Shown here in pieces: positions 15,952 to 25,350 of a stretch of 64,000 bases of DNA. The translations under genes and the position numbers were made by a program. The DNA is from JAMLJG01 sp035327585 (lineage in GTDB: Bacteria > Verrucomicrobiota > Kiritimatiellia > CAIVKH01): the NCBI GenBank assembly GCA_035327585.1, contig DAOLDD010000010.1, positions 1-64,000 of the forward strand, given 5' to 3'. The notes under the pieces were generated by a model, which saw only the letters and a list, made by a program, of their open reading frames with translations, was not told the DNA's origin and searched no databases. The number at the start of each line of letters is the position of its first letter. Positions within the stretch are counted from its first letter, which is position 1.

Positions 15952-18900
15952 TCAGGGCTTCATGTCCCGCGTGGGCGAGGGGTAGATCGGGGCGTTCGTC
16001 CACGCCATGGGGGTGGTGGCGACGCGGCGGATGACGATCGCGTCGTCCGGCTTGAAGTAATTCGTGGGGACCAGCGTGAATGTGGGGCCGTTGTCGAAGC
16101 GCCATGTCTGGTCGCTGGTGCGGAACCAGATCTTGCCGTCGGGCACCTGCTGGGAGGAGCGGTTGAATTTCCAGATGGTGTCGCTTAGGGCGGGGATGTT
16201 GACGGGATGCGTATAGAATCCCGATTCCCGAAGTCCCATCTGCGAAGGGTGCAGGGTGACGGGCAGGTTGACGCTGACGAGGCTGTGGTTCGTGCCGCCG
16301 GGCACGACCTGCACCTGCGGGACGGTCGGGACGCCGAAGATCATGGGCAGCTTGCGCACCAGCTGGTTGGTCGGCAGTTCGACGCAGAAGCCGTCCGCCA
16401 GCGGCAGCGGCCATGAATCGGCGACCAGTCCTTCGCGTTGGCTGGGGTAGGAGCATATCCACTGGTTGATGTCGCCGTTGGCGAGCCAGACTTCCTGGGT
16501 GGCGACGACATTGGTGTGGATCGCGCGGTTGAACCACATGACACGCGAGGCCTGGGCCGCGGAGTCGCCGCCGGGCAGGATGTCCTCCATGATGGAGCGG
16601 ATGCTGTTTTCGCAGGGGATGCCCCACGGGCGGACCCAGTTCTGGCCGGGGCGGATGTAGGCATTGCCGAACGCCTTGATCTGCACGCCGGCGCGCCGCG
16701 GTGTCTGTGTCCAGAACCCGGGTGCGGAGATGCGGTAGAAGCGCAGCACGCCTTCGGCGAGGTTGGTCGGGTGGCTGCCGCTGATCGCGCCGTTGTCCAC
16801 GAGTTGGCCGCCGGCCCGGCGATCGGCGAGCGCCCAGTTGGTGACAGATGCGCTGAAGCTGATGGCGTCGGCGAAGAGCAGATCGTAGAGCTGCTCGCCA
16901 TTCACGATCTCGTGCTGGATTTCCACCGCGTGGTTGGTGACGTCGTATTTGCAGCCGGTGATGATGAACGGCGGCACCACGGTGAACGACGCCTCGGCGG
17001 TGTTGTTCGTGATGTTGAAGTCGCCCTGGCGCTGCTGGACGATGCGCGCCGTGTTGGTCAGGGTGAGGCCGGCGGTGCCTGCGTTGATGGACGCGTAGAG
17101 GAGCAGCGTGGGGGCGTCGCTGGTGGTGACGCTGCTGAGTGTCCAGCGGTTGTTGCCGGGATTGAACGAGCCGAGCGAGGCGGAGTTCGAGACGTAGGTG
17201 AGGCCGAACGGCAGAACGTCCTCAACCACGATGTCCGAGGCGATGTAGGGACCGTGATTGGTGAAGGTGATGGTGAAGAAGATCGTGTCGCCTTCATCGG
17301 GGATCGGATCGCTGACGGCCTTGCCGATGCCGGTGTCGGCGATTTCGACGCGGTCGGTGACGGAGGCCGAGAACCAGGCGACCTGCTGGTCGGTGGTGAC
17401 GGAGGCGGTGTTGACGACCTGCGTCACCGCGGCCGGGTTATCCACGACGGCGCGGTAGGTGATGATCGCGGAATCGCCGGGGCGCAGGAACAGGTTGGTG
17501 GCGAGCCAGGGCGGCAGGCCGCCGAGCCGGGTGGTGTAGGTGTCCTTGCTGGCGGTGATGCGGAAGTCGTCGATCCACACGATGTCGCCGGACCCCATCG
17601 CGGTGTTGGTGGTCGCGATCCGGAAGGCGGTGCCGGTGGAAATCCACGGGCGGATGTCGAAGCTGGCCTGGATATAGTCGGCATCGTCCGCCGGGCCGTC
17701 GAAGCGCTGTAGCGTCGTCCACGTGCCGTTGTAGCCGTTCGAGGCGATCTGCAGGAGCGCGACATCGCCAGCTTCCATGCTCTCGCGGCGGTAAGCGAAG
17801 CTCAGGGTGGCGTTCGTGAAGGCGCTGAGGTCCGCGCGTCGGCGGATCCATTGGATGGCGCTGCCGCCCTGGAAGCGCAGGCCATAGGTGGAGCCGCGGA
17901 CCGGGTCGTAGATGATCTGGATGTTGCCGGCGAGGGGATCGTCGCCCGACTCGCTTTCGTCCCACGTGTCGACGAAATTCGTGTTGCCGAAATTGTTGTT
18001 GTAGAAACGGCTGCGGAAATCGTCCAGCCACTCGTAGGTGAAATATTCCGGCGCCGAGATTTCCGTGCTGCTGGCGACGTAGGTCATGCCCGTCGGCACC
18101 TCGTCATAAATGGCGATGCCCGTGTGCGCGAAGTTGTTCGGGTTCGTGACAACGATCGTATAGATGTTCGTGAAGCCGGGCGGCGCGAGGCCGGCCGTCG
18201 TCGCGTCGCCGCCGGCGCTGGACGTCTTGGTGATGAGCAGCGGTTCGGTGCTGCTGGTGATGATGACCGCAGTGCCGGTGTTGTTGTTCGGATCGGGGTC
18301 CGTCTGGCCCGCCGCCGACACATACGCGCGGTTGGTGATGAAGATGCCGACCACGTTGGTCGTGACGAGGGCGTTCAGCGTCAACGTGGCATTCGAGCCG
18401 ACGCCGAGCGAACCAACGGTCCAGATTCGGGTGTTCGTCGAGAAGCTGCCCTGGCTGAGGCTGTAGCCGGTGAGGCCGATGCCCGCGGGCCAGGCATCCG
18501 TGATCTGCACGCTCGTGGCGGGGCCCGGGCCCGCGTTGGACACGGCGACGGTAAAGATGAAGTTGGAACCGAGCTGCGGCGCGACCGTATCGGTGGTCTT
18601 GGTGACCACGAGGTCCGCCGCGCCGACCAGGACCGTCACCGTGGCGCTGTTGTTGTTGGGATCGAGGTCCGCGAGATTCGAGCCCGTGATGCTCGCGATA
18701 TTGGTTAGCGTCGAGCCGGCGAAAGCGGGATTCGTGCTGACCCGCGCGGTCAGCGTCATCGTGACGGCGGTATTGTTTGTCAGCGTTCCCACGGTCCAGA
18801 TGCCCGTGTTGGTGCTGTAGCTGCCGCGCGTCACCGTGCTGGTCACGTAAGTGAAGCCCGTGAGCAGGGGATCGGCGACCGTGACGTTCCCGGCCGTGCG

Positions 18901-21900
18901 AGGGCCGTTGTTCGTCACGACGATGGTGAACACGACGTTGCTGCCCAGGTTCGGGTTGGGATTGTTGACGGTCTTGGTGATGCCGAGGTCCGTCGCGGCG
19001 ATGGAGTTCGTGACCGAGGCCTGGATCGGCAGCACCTGGTAATCGCTGATGGCGTAGGCGGTGTTGATGACCTGCGTCACGCTGGCCGGATTGTTGACCG
19101 TCGCCTGGAAGGTGATCGTCAGCGTCTGGCCGGGAGCGAGGTCGAGGCCGGAATAGAGATTCGGCGGCGCACCGCCGGGCACGGTGTTGGTGGCGGTCAC
19201 CGGCCATTCAACACGGATGTTGTCGAAGTGAACGTAATCCGAGGAGCCCAGCGTGCTGGAGCTGAGGAAGCGGACAATCGTATTCGTCGAGATGAAGTCG
19301 GCGATGTTGTAGTTCGTTGAAAGGAAGGAACTGTCGTTGTTGGGACCGGCGATGCGGCCGATTTCCGTGTAAGACGAGCCGTTGTTGCTGGAGGCGTAGA
19401 TCGCGACGAAGTCGGATGACGTGTCCAGCGCGGCGCGGCGGTAGGTGAAGCTCAGCGTCGCGTCCAATGCGCCATCCAGGTTCACGCCGCGCTCGAGTCC
19501 CCGGCTGGCGGCGGAGACGCGGACTGCATTTGTATAGATTCGGACGCTGCCCGCGCTGGGGCTGGTCGATTCACCCAGTTCGCTCCAGCTTCCGTTCCAG
19601 TTCACGTTGCCGTCGTTCCGCGAGTAGGACACCGTGCTGAACAGATCCAGGACGAAATTCGTCGCCGTGAACGGCCCGCTGACCGTGGTGCTGCCCGGCA
19701 CATACGTCGTGCCCGCGGGCAGGGGGTCGGTCACCACCACGTTCGTATGCGTCAGGCTGCCCGCGTTCGTGACGATGATGGTGTAGGTGATGTTGCTGCC
19801 GGGCAGGGCATTGGAAACGACGCTCGACGTCTTGCTCATGCGCAGCGAGCTGACCGCGATGACGGCCACGCCGGTGTTGTTGAGCAGGTTGCCGTCGGCC
19901 ACGGTGGTGGAAATGATCGGGGCGCGGTTGGTGATCAGCGTGTTGATCGAATTGGTCGTTGTTTGCGCGGTGATTTGCAGTGTCGCCGAGGCGCCGGCGG
20001 CCATGAAGCCGACGGTCCAGACGCCGCTGACGTTGTTGTAGATGCCGCTGCTGGCGACATGGCTGACGTAGGTCAGGCCGTTGGTGAGCCGTTCGGAAAC
20101 CGCAACGCCGTTCGCGTCAGAGGGACCGCTGTTCGTCAGCACAAGCGTATACACCACGTTCTCGCCGGCGAAGGGGCCCTGCGTATTCGGCGTCTTGGTG
20201 ATGCCGAGGTCGGCGCCAATGACGGTGATGATCGCGTCGGCGCTGTCGTTCAGCGTATTCGTGTCGCCGAGACCCAGCGTCAGGGCCGTGGCCGTATTGG
20301 TGATCACGAGGCCCGCGCTGGTGTTGTTCACGCGTGCCGTGATGACGAGCGTGGCGGATGCGCCGCTCGGGAAGGCGCCGAGGTTCCAGGTGCCGTTGGT
20401 CGCGGTGTAGGCGCCGACGCTCGCGGAGGCGTTGCTGAATGTGATGCCCGCGGGCAGCAGGTCAACGACGGTAAGCGCGCTCGCGTTGTCCGGGCCGTTG
20501 TTGGTCACGGAAACGATGTAGGTGATGACCTCGTTGATGTCGGGCAGGGGATCGCTGACGGCCTTGGTCACGCCGATATCGAGCGCGCGAACCGCGACGA
20601 CCACGCTGGCGGTGTTGTTGGCTGTGTTCGTGTCGGGCCGGTATTGCGAGGTGATGGAGATGGTGTTCGTCATGACGAAACCGCCGCTGGCGAGATCGAC
20701 CCGCGCCGTGATGGTGAGCCGCGCGCCCGCGCCGACCGCGAGGGAGCCGACCGTCCAGAGGCCGTTGCTCGGCGTGTAGGTTCCGACCGTCGCGAAGTGG
20801 CCGGTGTAGTTCAGGCCGGCGGGCAGGATGTCCGTCAGCGTGACATTGTCCGTCGCGTAGGGGCCGAAGTTCGTCACGCTCAGCGTGAAGATGATGTTCG
20901 TGCCGACGCGCGGGTTCGCGTCCGTCACGGTCTTGGTCACGCCGAGGTCCGTGGGCGGGAGGAAAATGCCCGCGTCGTATTGGAAATTCGTCGTGCGGGG
21001 CGGGAGGAAAAAGAACGACGAGCGCGCGGTGTTCGTGTCGATGTCGCTGTCGATGAAGTCATTCGGGCCCACGTTCTGCGGCGAAATGATCCAGTTCGTG
21101 GGGACCACGATGTCGAACTGGTAGACGCCGGATTCGATCGCGTAGATCGCGTAGAAGCCGTTCGCGTCCGTGCGCTGCTGGCCGACGAGGTTGGTGCCCG
21201 TGGAGTCCCAGACGCGGACAAGTACATCCGGCACGCCCGGCTCGCCCGGGTCCTGGATGCCGTTTTGGTTCAGGTCGTTCCAGACGAAATCGCCGACGGA
21301 CGCATTGTCCCGCTCGTCGAGCACCAGCGCGCCGCCGCTCATCAAGTCGAGGCCGCCCGAGTTGCTGCTCTCCGTGGTGTTGAGCGGGAACTGGTGAACG
21401 TTCAGCCAGTTCTGCGTGGCCGGCACGTCGGCGGCGGCCAGCGAATAGCCGTACACCAGCGTGTTCGTGGAAATGCCGAACTCCGTCCACTCGATGTACT
21501 GGCCGGTGAGTGGCTGCACGCCGACATCGGCGGACGGACGGAAGTTCCCGTCGTAACCGCGATAGACGATCGTGTCGAGCGTGATGCCCGAGTTGCCCCA
21601 GTTGGTGGTGGCCAGAAAGACCGGCTGGGAAAACGCGGAGGGATTGCCGTTCGTGTCGAGCCCGAGAATCGCCGAAATCCACAGCGCGTCGTTGCCGCCG
21701 CGGTCCATCACCATGAAGCCCTTGCGGTTCAGGTTGCCGTACGCCGGGTAGCCGTCGTCGAAAATGTAGTCGATGCGCTCGATGTTGTTGTTGTTGCCGT
21801 CGCCGTTGCCCGTGTTGCAGAACACGTTGTCGACGCCGCGATTGATGATGTTCGCGAGCAGGATTTCCTCCATGGTCCCGGCGAACTGGGAGGAGAGCGA

Positions 21901-22287
21901 GATGTTCGTGCCGCTGACGATCGGGCCGTTCTGGTCGTAGAGCAGGATGTGGTGCGCCCCGGTGATCGTCGGGTTGTCCACGCGCACGATCGATATTTTT
22001 TCCGCGAGCTGGCGGAAGATGAAGTTGTTCGTTCCGACGTCGAACGACGTGATGATCAGGTTGTCGAACTGGCCTTCCGTGAAACGCGTGCTGTATGTCG
22101 TGCCGGCCGGGAAACCGCCGGTGCCGGCGCCCGGCGAAAAGAAGTCATTCGACGGGTCGTTGAGGCTGTCGAAATAGGCCTGGATCGACGTAATCGGCTG
22201 AACGGCCTGCGTGGCCGTCACGCCCCCCCAAAACAGCGCAAATCCAACCACTACGCGCGCCGCGAAACGGATGATTGAGTCTTTCAT
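15952..22287 (-). CDS. Giant secreted DUF11 repeat protein with SdrD B-like domain
   Basis: The 2111-residue protein starts at ATG 22287, which follows AGGGGG at a good distance and gives a signal peptide MKDSIIRFAARVVVGFALFW ending near TQA; a longer frame to 22440 has no signal. Residues about 30-320 form an unrecognised N-terminal region; about 327-425 is an SdrD B-like domain (VGDFVWNDLNQNGIQDPGE). Eight DUF11 repeats follow, starting near residues 445, 569, 690, 817, 1099, 1224, 1347 and 1652. Repeats 4 and 7 each carry an inserted domain of about 140-160 residues with a similar beta-sandwich look. Residues about 1775-2111 are a non-repeat C-terminal region without PEP-CTERM or known anchor. 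A surface adhesin or matrix role is inferred. Confidence 0.88.
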   Translation of the reverse strand: MKDSIIRFAARVVVGFALFWGGVTATQAVQPITSIQAYFDSLNDPSNDFFSPGAGTGGFPAGTTYSTRFTEGQFDNLIITSFDVGTNNFIFRQLAEKISIVRVDNPTITGAHHILLYDQNGPIVSGTNISLSSQFAGTMEEILLANIINRGVDNVFCNTGNGDGNNNNIERIDYIFDDGYPAYGNLNRKGFMVMDRGGNDALWISAILGLDTNGNPSAFSQPVFLATTNWGNSGITLDTIVYRGYDGNFRPSADVGVQPLTGQYIEWTEFGISTNTLVYGYSLAAADVPATQNWLNVHQFPLNTTESSNSGGLDLMSGGALVLDERDNASVGDFVWNDLNQNGIQDPGEPGVPDVLVRVWDSTGTNLVGQQRTDANGFYAIYAIESGVYQFDIVVPTNWIISPQNVGPNDFIDSDIDTNTARSSFFFLPPRTTNFQYDAGIFLPPTDLGVTKTVTDANPRVGTNIIFTLSVTNFGPYATDNVTLTDILPAGLNYTGHFATVGTYTPSNGLWTVGSLAVGAGARLTITARVDLASGGFVMTNTISITSQYRPDTNTANNTASVVVAVRALDIGVTKAVSDPLPDINEVITYIVSVTNNGPDNASALTVVDLLPAGITFSNASASVGAYTATNGTWNLGAFPSGASATLVITARVNNTSAGLVITNTATALTLGLGDTNTLNDSADAIITVIGADLGITKTPNTQGPFAGENVVYTLVLTNSGPSDANGVAVSERLTNGLTYVSHVASSGIYNNVSGVWTVGFMAAGASATLQITAQTTTNSINTLITNRAPIISTTVADGNLLNNTGVAVIAVSSLRMSKTSSVVSNALPGSNITYTIIVTNAGSLTHTNVVVTDPLPAGTTYVPGSTTVSGPFTATNFVLDLFSTVSYSRNDGNVNWNGSWSELGESTSPSAGSVRIYTNAVRVSAASRGLERGVNLDGALDATLSFTYRRAALDTSSDFVAIYASSNNGSSYTEIGRIAGPNNDSSFLSTNYNIADFISTNTIVRFLSSSTLGSSDYVHFDNIRVEWPVTATNTVPGGAPPNLYSGLDLAPGQTLTITFQATVNNPASVTQVINTAYAISDYQVLPIQASVTNSIAATDLGITKTVNNPNPNLGSNVVFTIVVTNNGPRTAGNVTVADPLLTGFTYVTSTVTRGSYSTNTGIWTVGTLTNNTAVTMTLTARVSTNPAFAGSTLTNIASITGSNLADLDPNNNSATVTVLVGAADLVVTKTTDTVAPQLGSNFIFTVAVSNAGPGPATSVQITDAWPAGIGLTGYSLSQGSFSTNTRIWTVGSLGVGSNATLTLNALVTTNVVGIFITNRAYVSAAGQTDPDPNNNTGTAVIITSSTEPLLITKTSSAGGDATTAGLAPPGFTNIYTIVVTNPNNFAHTGIAIYDEVPTGMTYVASSTEISAPEYFTYEWLDDFRSRFYNNNFGNTNFVDTWDESESGDDPLAGNIQIIYDPVRGSTYGLRFQGGSAIQWIRRRADLSAFTNATLSFAYRRESMEAGDVALLQIASNGYNGTWTTLQRFDGPADDADYIQASFDIRPWISTGTAFRIATTNTAMGSGDIVWIDDFRITASKDTYTTRLGGLPPWLATNLFLRPGDSAIITYRAVVDNPAAVTQVVNTASVTTDQQVAWFSASVTDRVEIADTGIGKAVSDPIPDEGDTIFFTITFTNHGPYIASDIVVEDVLPFGLTYVSNSASLGSFNPGNNRWTLSSVTTSDAPTLLLYASINAGTAGLTLTNTARIVQQRQGDFNITNNTAEASFTVVPPFIITGCKYDVTNHAVEIQHEIVNGEQLYDLLFADAISFSASVTNWALADRRAGGQLVDNGAISGSHPTNLAEGVLRFYRISAPGFWTQTPRRAGVQIKAFGNAYIRPGQNWVRPWGIPCENSIRSIMEDILPGGDSAAQASRVMWFNRAIHTNVVATQEVWLANGDINQWICSYPSQREGLVADSWPLPLADGFCVELPTNQLVRKLPMIFGVPTVPQVQVVPGGTNHSLVSVNLPVTLHPSQMGLRESGFYTHPVNIPALSDTIWKFNRSSQQVPDGKIWFRTSDQTWRFDNGPTFTLVPTNYFKPDDAIVIRRVATTPMAWTNAPIYPSPTRDMKP

Positions 22288-22305
22288 AAGGCCCCCTGGT
22301 ACGGA

Positions 22306-22329
22306 CGAATCTGTTAAAGAGCAGATTCG
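22306..22329 (-). promoter_or_regulatory. Hairpin in the leader of the DUF11 operon
   Basis: CGAATCTG and CAGATTCG form a perfect 8-bp stem around an 8-nt loop, ending about 19 nt before the DUF11 start codon and just upstream of its AGGGGG ribosome binding site. It has no T tract, so it is more likely a leader structure than a terminator. Confidence 0.55.
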
Positions 22330-22637
22330 GTGCCATCCCCGTGCGAGACCCCTGTTTTCAAGATGAGGCGTGGGGTATGATCGCGATTTATCTGAAACGC
22401 TAAACCGCATCGCATTTACATGTAGCCTGATCGCGGTCACCTACAGCCAGTAGTGTTGTTGGTATTTGTTGATGTATGTATGTTTGCTTCCGCTTGGGTG
22501 GGGTGTTTGCTTTCTGCTAACAGCGGTGTTCAAAAGTGAACGCGATCGAGGTGTTGCGTTCTCTCGTTTACAGGCAGCGGGGCCAGTAGATCCGGGTGGG
22601 AAATCTGGTGGCATGATAGTTGCTTTGGTGTGTGCGT

Positions 22638-22844
22638 ATGTCTGACCGCGCGCACAACCCGATGAATTGGCAGCCGGTGCGGCACGCCCAGTTGCGCTAC
22701 CTGGAGCGACTTTGCGCGGCGTGGGCGGACGGTGCGCCACCGCCGCCGCTGGAGCGTCGGATTTCTGAACGGGCGACCTCATCCGCATTGGAATCCGCGC
22801 CGCTGGTTGCCGCGGATCGGTCGGTGAGCGGGTCGGGTCGCTAG
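22638..22844 (+). CDS. Doubtful small open reading frame
   Basis: An ATG frame of 68 codons (MSDRAHNPMNWQPVRHAQ at the start) in the intergenic region. It has no signal peptide, no recognisable motif and no clear ribosome binding site, and the end is Ser/Ala/Arg-rich like a chance frame in GC-rich DNA. It is listed because the region is otherwise empty. Confidence 0.25.
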   Translation: MSDRAHNPMNWQPVRHAQLRYLERLCAAWADGAPPPPLERRISERATSSALESAPLVAADRSVSGSGR

Positions 22845-22964
22845 CCCGGGATGGCCGCGTATCACGCCGCGGCCCGCTCCTGGGCATTTCGCGCTCTGCG
22901 CTGGAAACTTCGCGCGCCGTGGCGCATACTGTTCTCATTCGCAAAACAAGGGAGCTTTCCGTTT

Positions 22965-23828
22965 ATGAGAATTTCCGTGTTGATGTTGATGACGTTGACC
23001 GCGGCCACGATTGCGCAGGCCCAACGGTCGTTGCCGTTTTGCCAATTTCTCGATGGCGCGGAAGCGCCGTCCTGGGAGGCGCATGTCAGCCACACGACGG
23101 ACGCCCGTGTGGAGGCGCCGGAGGGACGCGATGTGGCGATCTGGTCCGTGGGCGGCGGCGGCGGGCTCTATTATTGGCGCACCGGTTCGGGTGAACTCGA
23201 TTTGACCGGCGCCTACGATCTCCGGGCGTTCGACGGCAGCGGCGGCATCGCGCTCCCCGACTACGCCGCAGCGCTGCGGCTGAATGCCGCCTTCGTGATG
23301 CGCAATTGGGACGGCAGCGCGCTGCGCATCACGGCGATGCCCGGCATCTATTCGGATCTGGAGGATATTTCGTTTGAGGATTTGGGGTTGCCCGTCGAGG
23401 TGGCGGGCATCCAGGCCTTTAACCCGCAGGTATCCGGCCTGATCGGCGTGGCGCTCTATCCGGGCTTTATCCGCGCCTTCGACCCGCGGTTCGGCATTCG
23501 CTATGCGCCGGATGAAACCTTGCGCGTGGACCTGATGTATCCCGAATCGCGCGTCATTTTCCGCCCGGCTGCCGTCGAACTCTACGCCGGTCTGCGCCAC
23601 GACGCGGTGAACGAATTCCGGCTGGAGGAGGACGATTCCCGCCGCCGGATGGCGCTGCGCGAGACACGCGCGTTTACCGGGGTGGCCTGGCTGCTCAACG
23701 ACGTCCTGCGGATGTCGGTCGAACTCGGATATGCCTTCAATCGCGAAGTGGATTTCGACAAGAACGCGCCCGGGCGCGACCTCGAGGAAGCCTGGCAGGT
23801 TCGGCTGGGCATCGGCGGCGCGCTCTGA
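22965..23828 (+). CDS. Probable outer-membrane beta-barrel protein
   Basis: The 287-residue product has a signal peptide (MRISVLMLMTLTAATIAQA) and then alternating hydrophobic/polar segments with many aromatic residues, for example LYYWRTGSGELDLTGAYDL, as in beta-barrel proteins. It ends in a strand-like QVRLGIGGAL. The overall look resembles the DUF6268 group of putative barrels, but I cannot confirm that. ATG 22965 is chosen for the signal peptide and an AAGGGA 11 nt upstream; the longer frame to 22851 lacks both. The metallophosphoesterase gene follows after 20 nt. Confidence 0.65.
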   Translation: MRISVLMLMTLTAATIAQAQRSLPFCQFLDGAEAPSWEAHVSHTTDARVEAPEGRDVAIWSVGGGGGLYYWRTGSGELDLTGAYDLRAFDGSGGIALPDYAAALRLNAAFVMRNWDGSALRITAMPGIYSDLEDISFEDLGLPVEVAGIQAFNPQVSGLIGVALYPGFIRAFDPRFGIRYAPDETLRVDLMYPESRVIFRPAAVELYAGLRHDAVNEFRLEEDDSRRRMALRETRAFTGVAWLLNDVLRMSVELGYAFNREVDFDKNAPGRDLEEAWQVRLGIGGAL

Positions 23829-23848
23829 CGCATTCGGGAGCGGACGCG

Positions 23849-24868
23849 GTGCGCCTGGCGGTCATTTCAGACATCCACATGGTCGGGCCGGCGGAACTCG
23901 CGCTGGCGAATGATTCCTACGGCCAGTTGCGGGCGCATCCGCACCCGCTGTTCCGCGCGTGGCGCAAGGGCCTCTACCGCGTGCGCCGCCGCTTCTGGAA
24001 CGGACATTTGCAATGGCGGCACACGGCCTTTCTCCGGGCGCTCGACGAGGTGTCGGAGCAGCGGCCGGATTGGGTCATTGCGAACGGCGACTATGGCGGC
24101 GACCTCGGCGGCGTCGGCCTCAGCCACCAGGCCACGCTGGACAGCGCCAGCGTCGTGGTCGACATGATCCGGGACCGCTTTCCCGGGCGCAGCCGGTTCG
24201 TTTTCGGCGACCACGACCTCGGCAAATATTCGACGGTGCTCCGACAGGGCGGCATCCGCCTGAACAGCCTTGAGGTCGGTGAACAGCGGTTGCAGATTCC
24301 CTCCTTCTGGCACGAGACGGACGGGGACTTCCATCTCATCGGGGTGAACTCCTCGCTCTTCACGCTGGACCTGTTCCTGCCCGAGGCGCTGGCGGACGAG
24401 GTGCCGGAATGGCAGCGCCGCCGCGCCGCACACATCGAGCAGGTCAACGAGGCCTTCCAGGGGTTGTCCTCGCGCGCGCGGGTGGTCCTGTTCTGCCATG
24501 ATCCCAGCGCGCTCACCGCACTCAGCCAGTTGCCGGTGATCCGCCGCCGGCTGCCGCAGATCGCGCTGACCGTGATCGGGCACCTGCACAGTCCGACCCT
24601 GCTGAAACTGGCCCGCTATGCCGCGCGCTTCAGTCAGTTCAAGCCGAAGTATCCCGTGGCCCGCATCGTGGCGCATGGACTCTCCGGCGCGCGGCAATGG
24701 AACCTGTTCCACCCCGTCGTATGCCCGTCGACATTCGGCACCGGCCACCATGTCGCCGGCGGCATCCTGCTGGTGCGCGGCGCCGCCGGGGGACGGGTCG
24801 AAACCCGCCGCGTGCGGGTGCATCGCCGCCATTACGCCCGCCATCGCGCCGGCGAGGGCCGCGCCTAA
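23849..24868 (+). CDS. Calcineurin-like metallophosphoesterase
   Basis: The 339-residue protein shows the metal-ligand series of the superfamily: DIH near the N-terminus (VISDIHM), GDYGGD, GDHD, a later His in FCHDPS, and GHLHS. The canonical GNHD motif is GDHD here, so the Asn that normally helps hold the leaving group is replaced by Asp. The GTG start is preceded by GGGAG about 9 nt upstream. There is no signal peptide. The substrate is unknown. Confidence 0.85.
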   Translation: MRLAVISDIHMVGPAELALANDSYGQLRAHPHPLFRAWRKGLYRVRRRFWNGHLQWRHTAFLRALDEVSEQRPDWVIANGDYGGDLGGVGLSHQATLDSASVVVDMIRDRFPGRSRFVFGDHDLGKYSTVLRQGGIRLNSLEVGEQRLQIPSFWHETDGDFHLIGVNSSLFTLDLFLPEALADEVPEWQRRRAAHIEQVNEAFQGLSSRARVVLFCHDPSALTALSQLPVIRRRLPQIALTVIGHLHSPTLLKLARYAARFSQFKPKYPVARIVAHGLSGARQWNLFHPVVCPSTFGTGHHVAGGILLVRGAAGGRVETRRVRVHRRHYARHRAGEGRA

Positions 24869-24957
24869 ATTCGCTCCGCGCCCGTAGATTTCGGTTGGCC
24901 GTGTCCGCTGCGCGGGCTAGAGTGACGAATCAAATCATGATTCGACGGAGTTTTGCC

Positions 24958-25299
24958 ATGGCTGCCCCCAAACAACGAAAAACCCAGCGAACGGTCACCT
25001 TCGAAGTCAAAACCGCGCGCCCGCTGCCCGTGGGCCAGCAGGTATTCATCGCGGGCGGCGCGAAAGTGCTCGGCAACTGGCGCCCCGATGGGCTGCCGCT
25101 CACCCGCATGGGCGAAAACGCCTGGTCCGGCTACGCCATTCTCTCGGTGGGCGATACGGTGGAATACAAAATCACCCTGGGCGACTGGCAAAGCGAGGCG
25201 CTCGATGAGACCGGCATCACACCGGGCAACTTTGTCCTGAAACCCGGCGGCGACATCACGATCCGCCACGCGGTGAACGCCTGGAAGTGCGATCGTTGA
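24958..25299 (+). CDS. Small CBM20-like (starch/glycogen-binding) domain protein
   Basis: The 113-residue protein is almost entirely one domain that looks like carbohydrate-binding module 20: VTFEVKTARPLPVGQQVFIA, then LGNWRPDGLPL and a VEYKITLGDWQSEAL segment in the order seen in CBM20. There is no enzyme domain and no signal peptide, so it would bind an internal glucan or act on a partner. ATG 24958 follows CGGAG by 7 nt; ATG 24937 in the same frame is possible. Confidence 0.7.
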   Translation: MAAPKQRKTQRTVTFEVKTARPLPVGQQVFIAGGAKVLGNWRPDGLPLTRMGENAWSGYAILSVGDTVEYKITLGDWQSEALDETGITPGNFVLKPGGDITIRHAVNAWKCDR

Positions 25300-25338
25300 C
25301 GCGCGCGCTTTCCTGATGCCGCCCGTCCGCCGCTCCGC

Positions 25339-25344
25339 TATAGT
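25339..25344 (+). promoter_or_regulatory. Possible -10 element next to the start of the AI-2E-type gene
   Basis: TATAGT ends 6 nt before the ATG at 25351, so a transcript from it would start at or within a base or two of the start codon. No convincing -35 is seen. There is also no Shine-Dalgarno sequence before this ATG. Confidence 0.35.
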
Positions 25345-25350
25345 CCACGC

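Larger units (their letters stand above)
22288..22964. other. Intergenic region upstream of the DUF11 operon and the barrel gene
   Basis: These 677 bases separate two divergent genes. They contain the leader hairpin at 22306-22329, a TG-rich low-complexity stretch at about 22450-22510, and a short open frame at 22638-22844 of doubtful reality. CATACT at 22925-22930 may be the -10 of the gene at 22965. No RNA gene or mobile element is visible. Confidence 0.5.

Noticed and set aside
19747..22278. 843-codon plus-strand open frame opposite the DUF11 gene
   Set aside because: It is an antisense shadow: composition is Arg/Ala/Val/Asp-rich with no motif, while the minus frame holds a signal peptide and eight clear DUF11 repeats.
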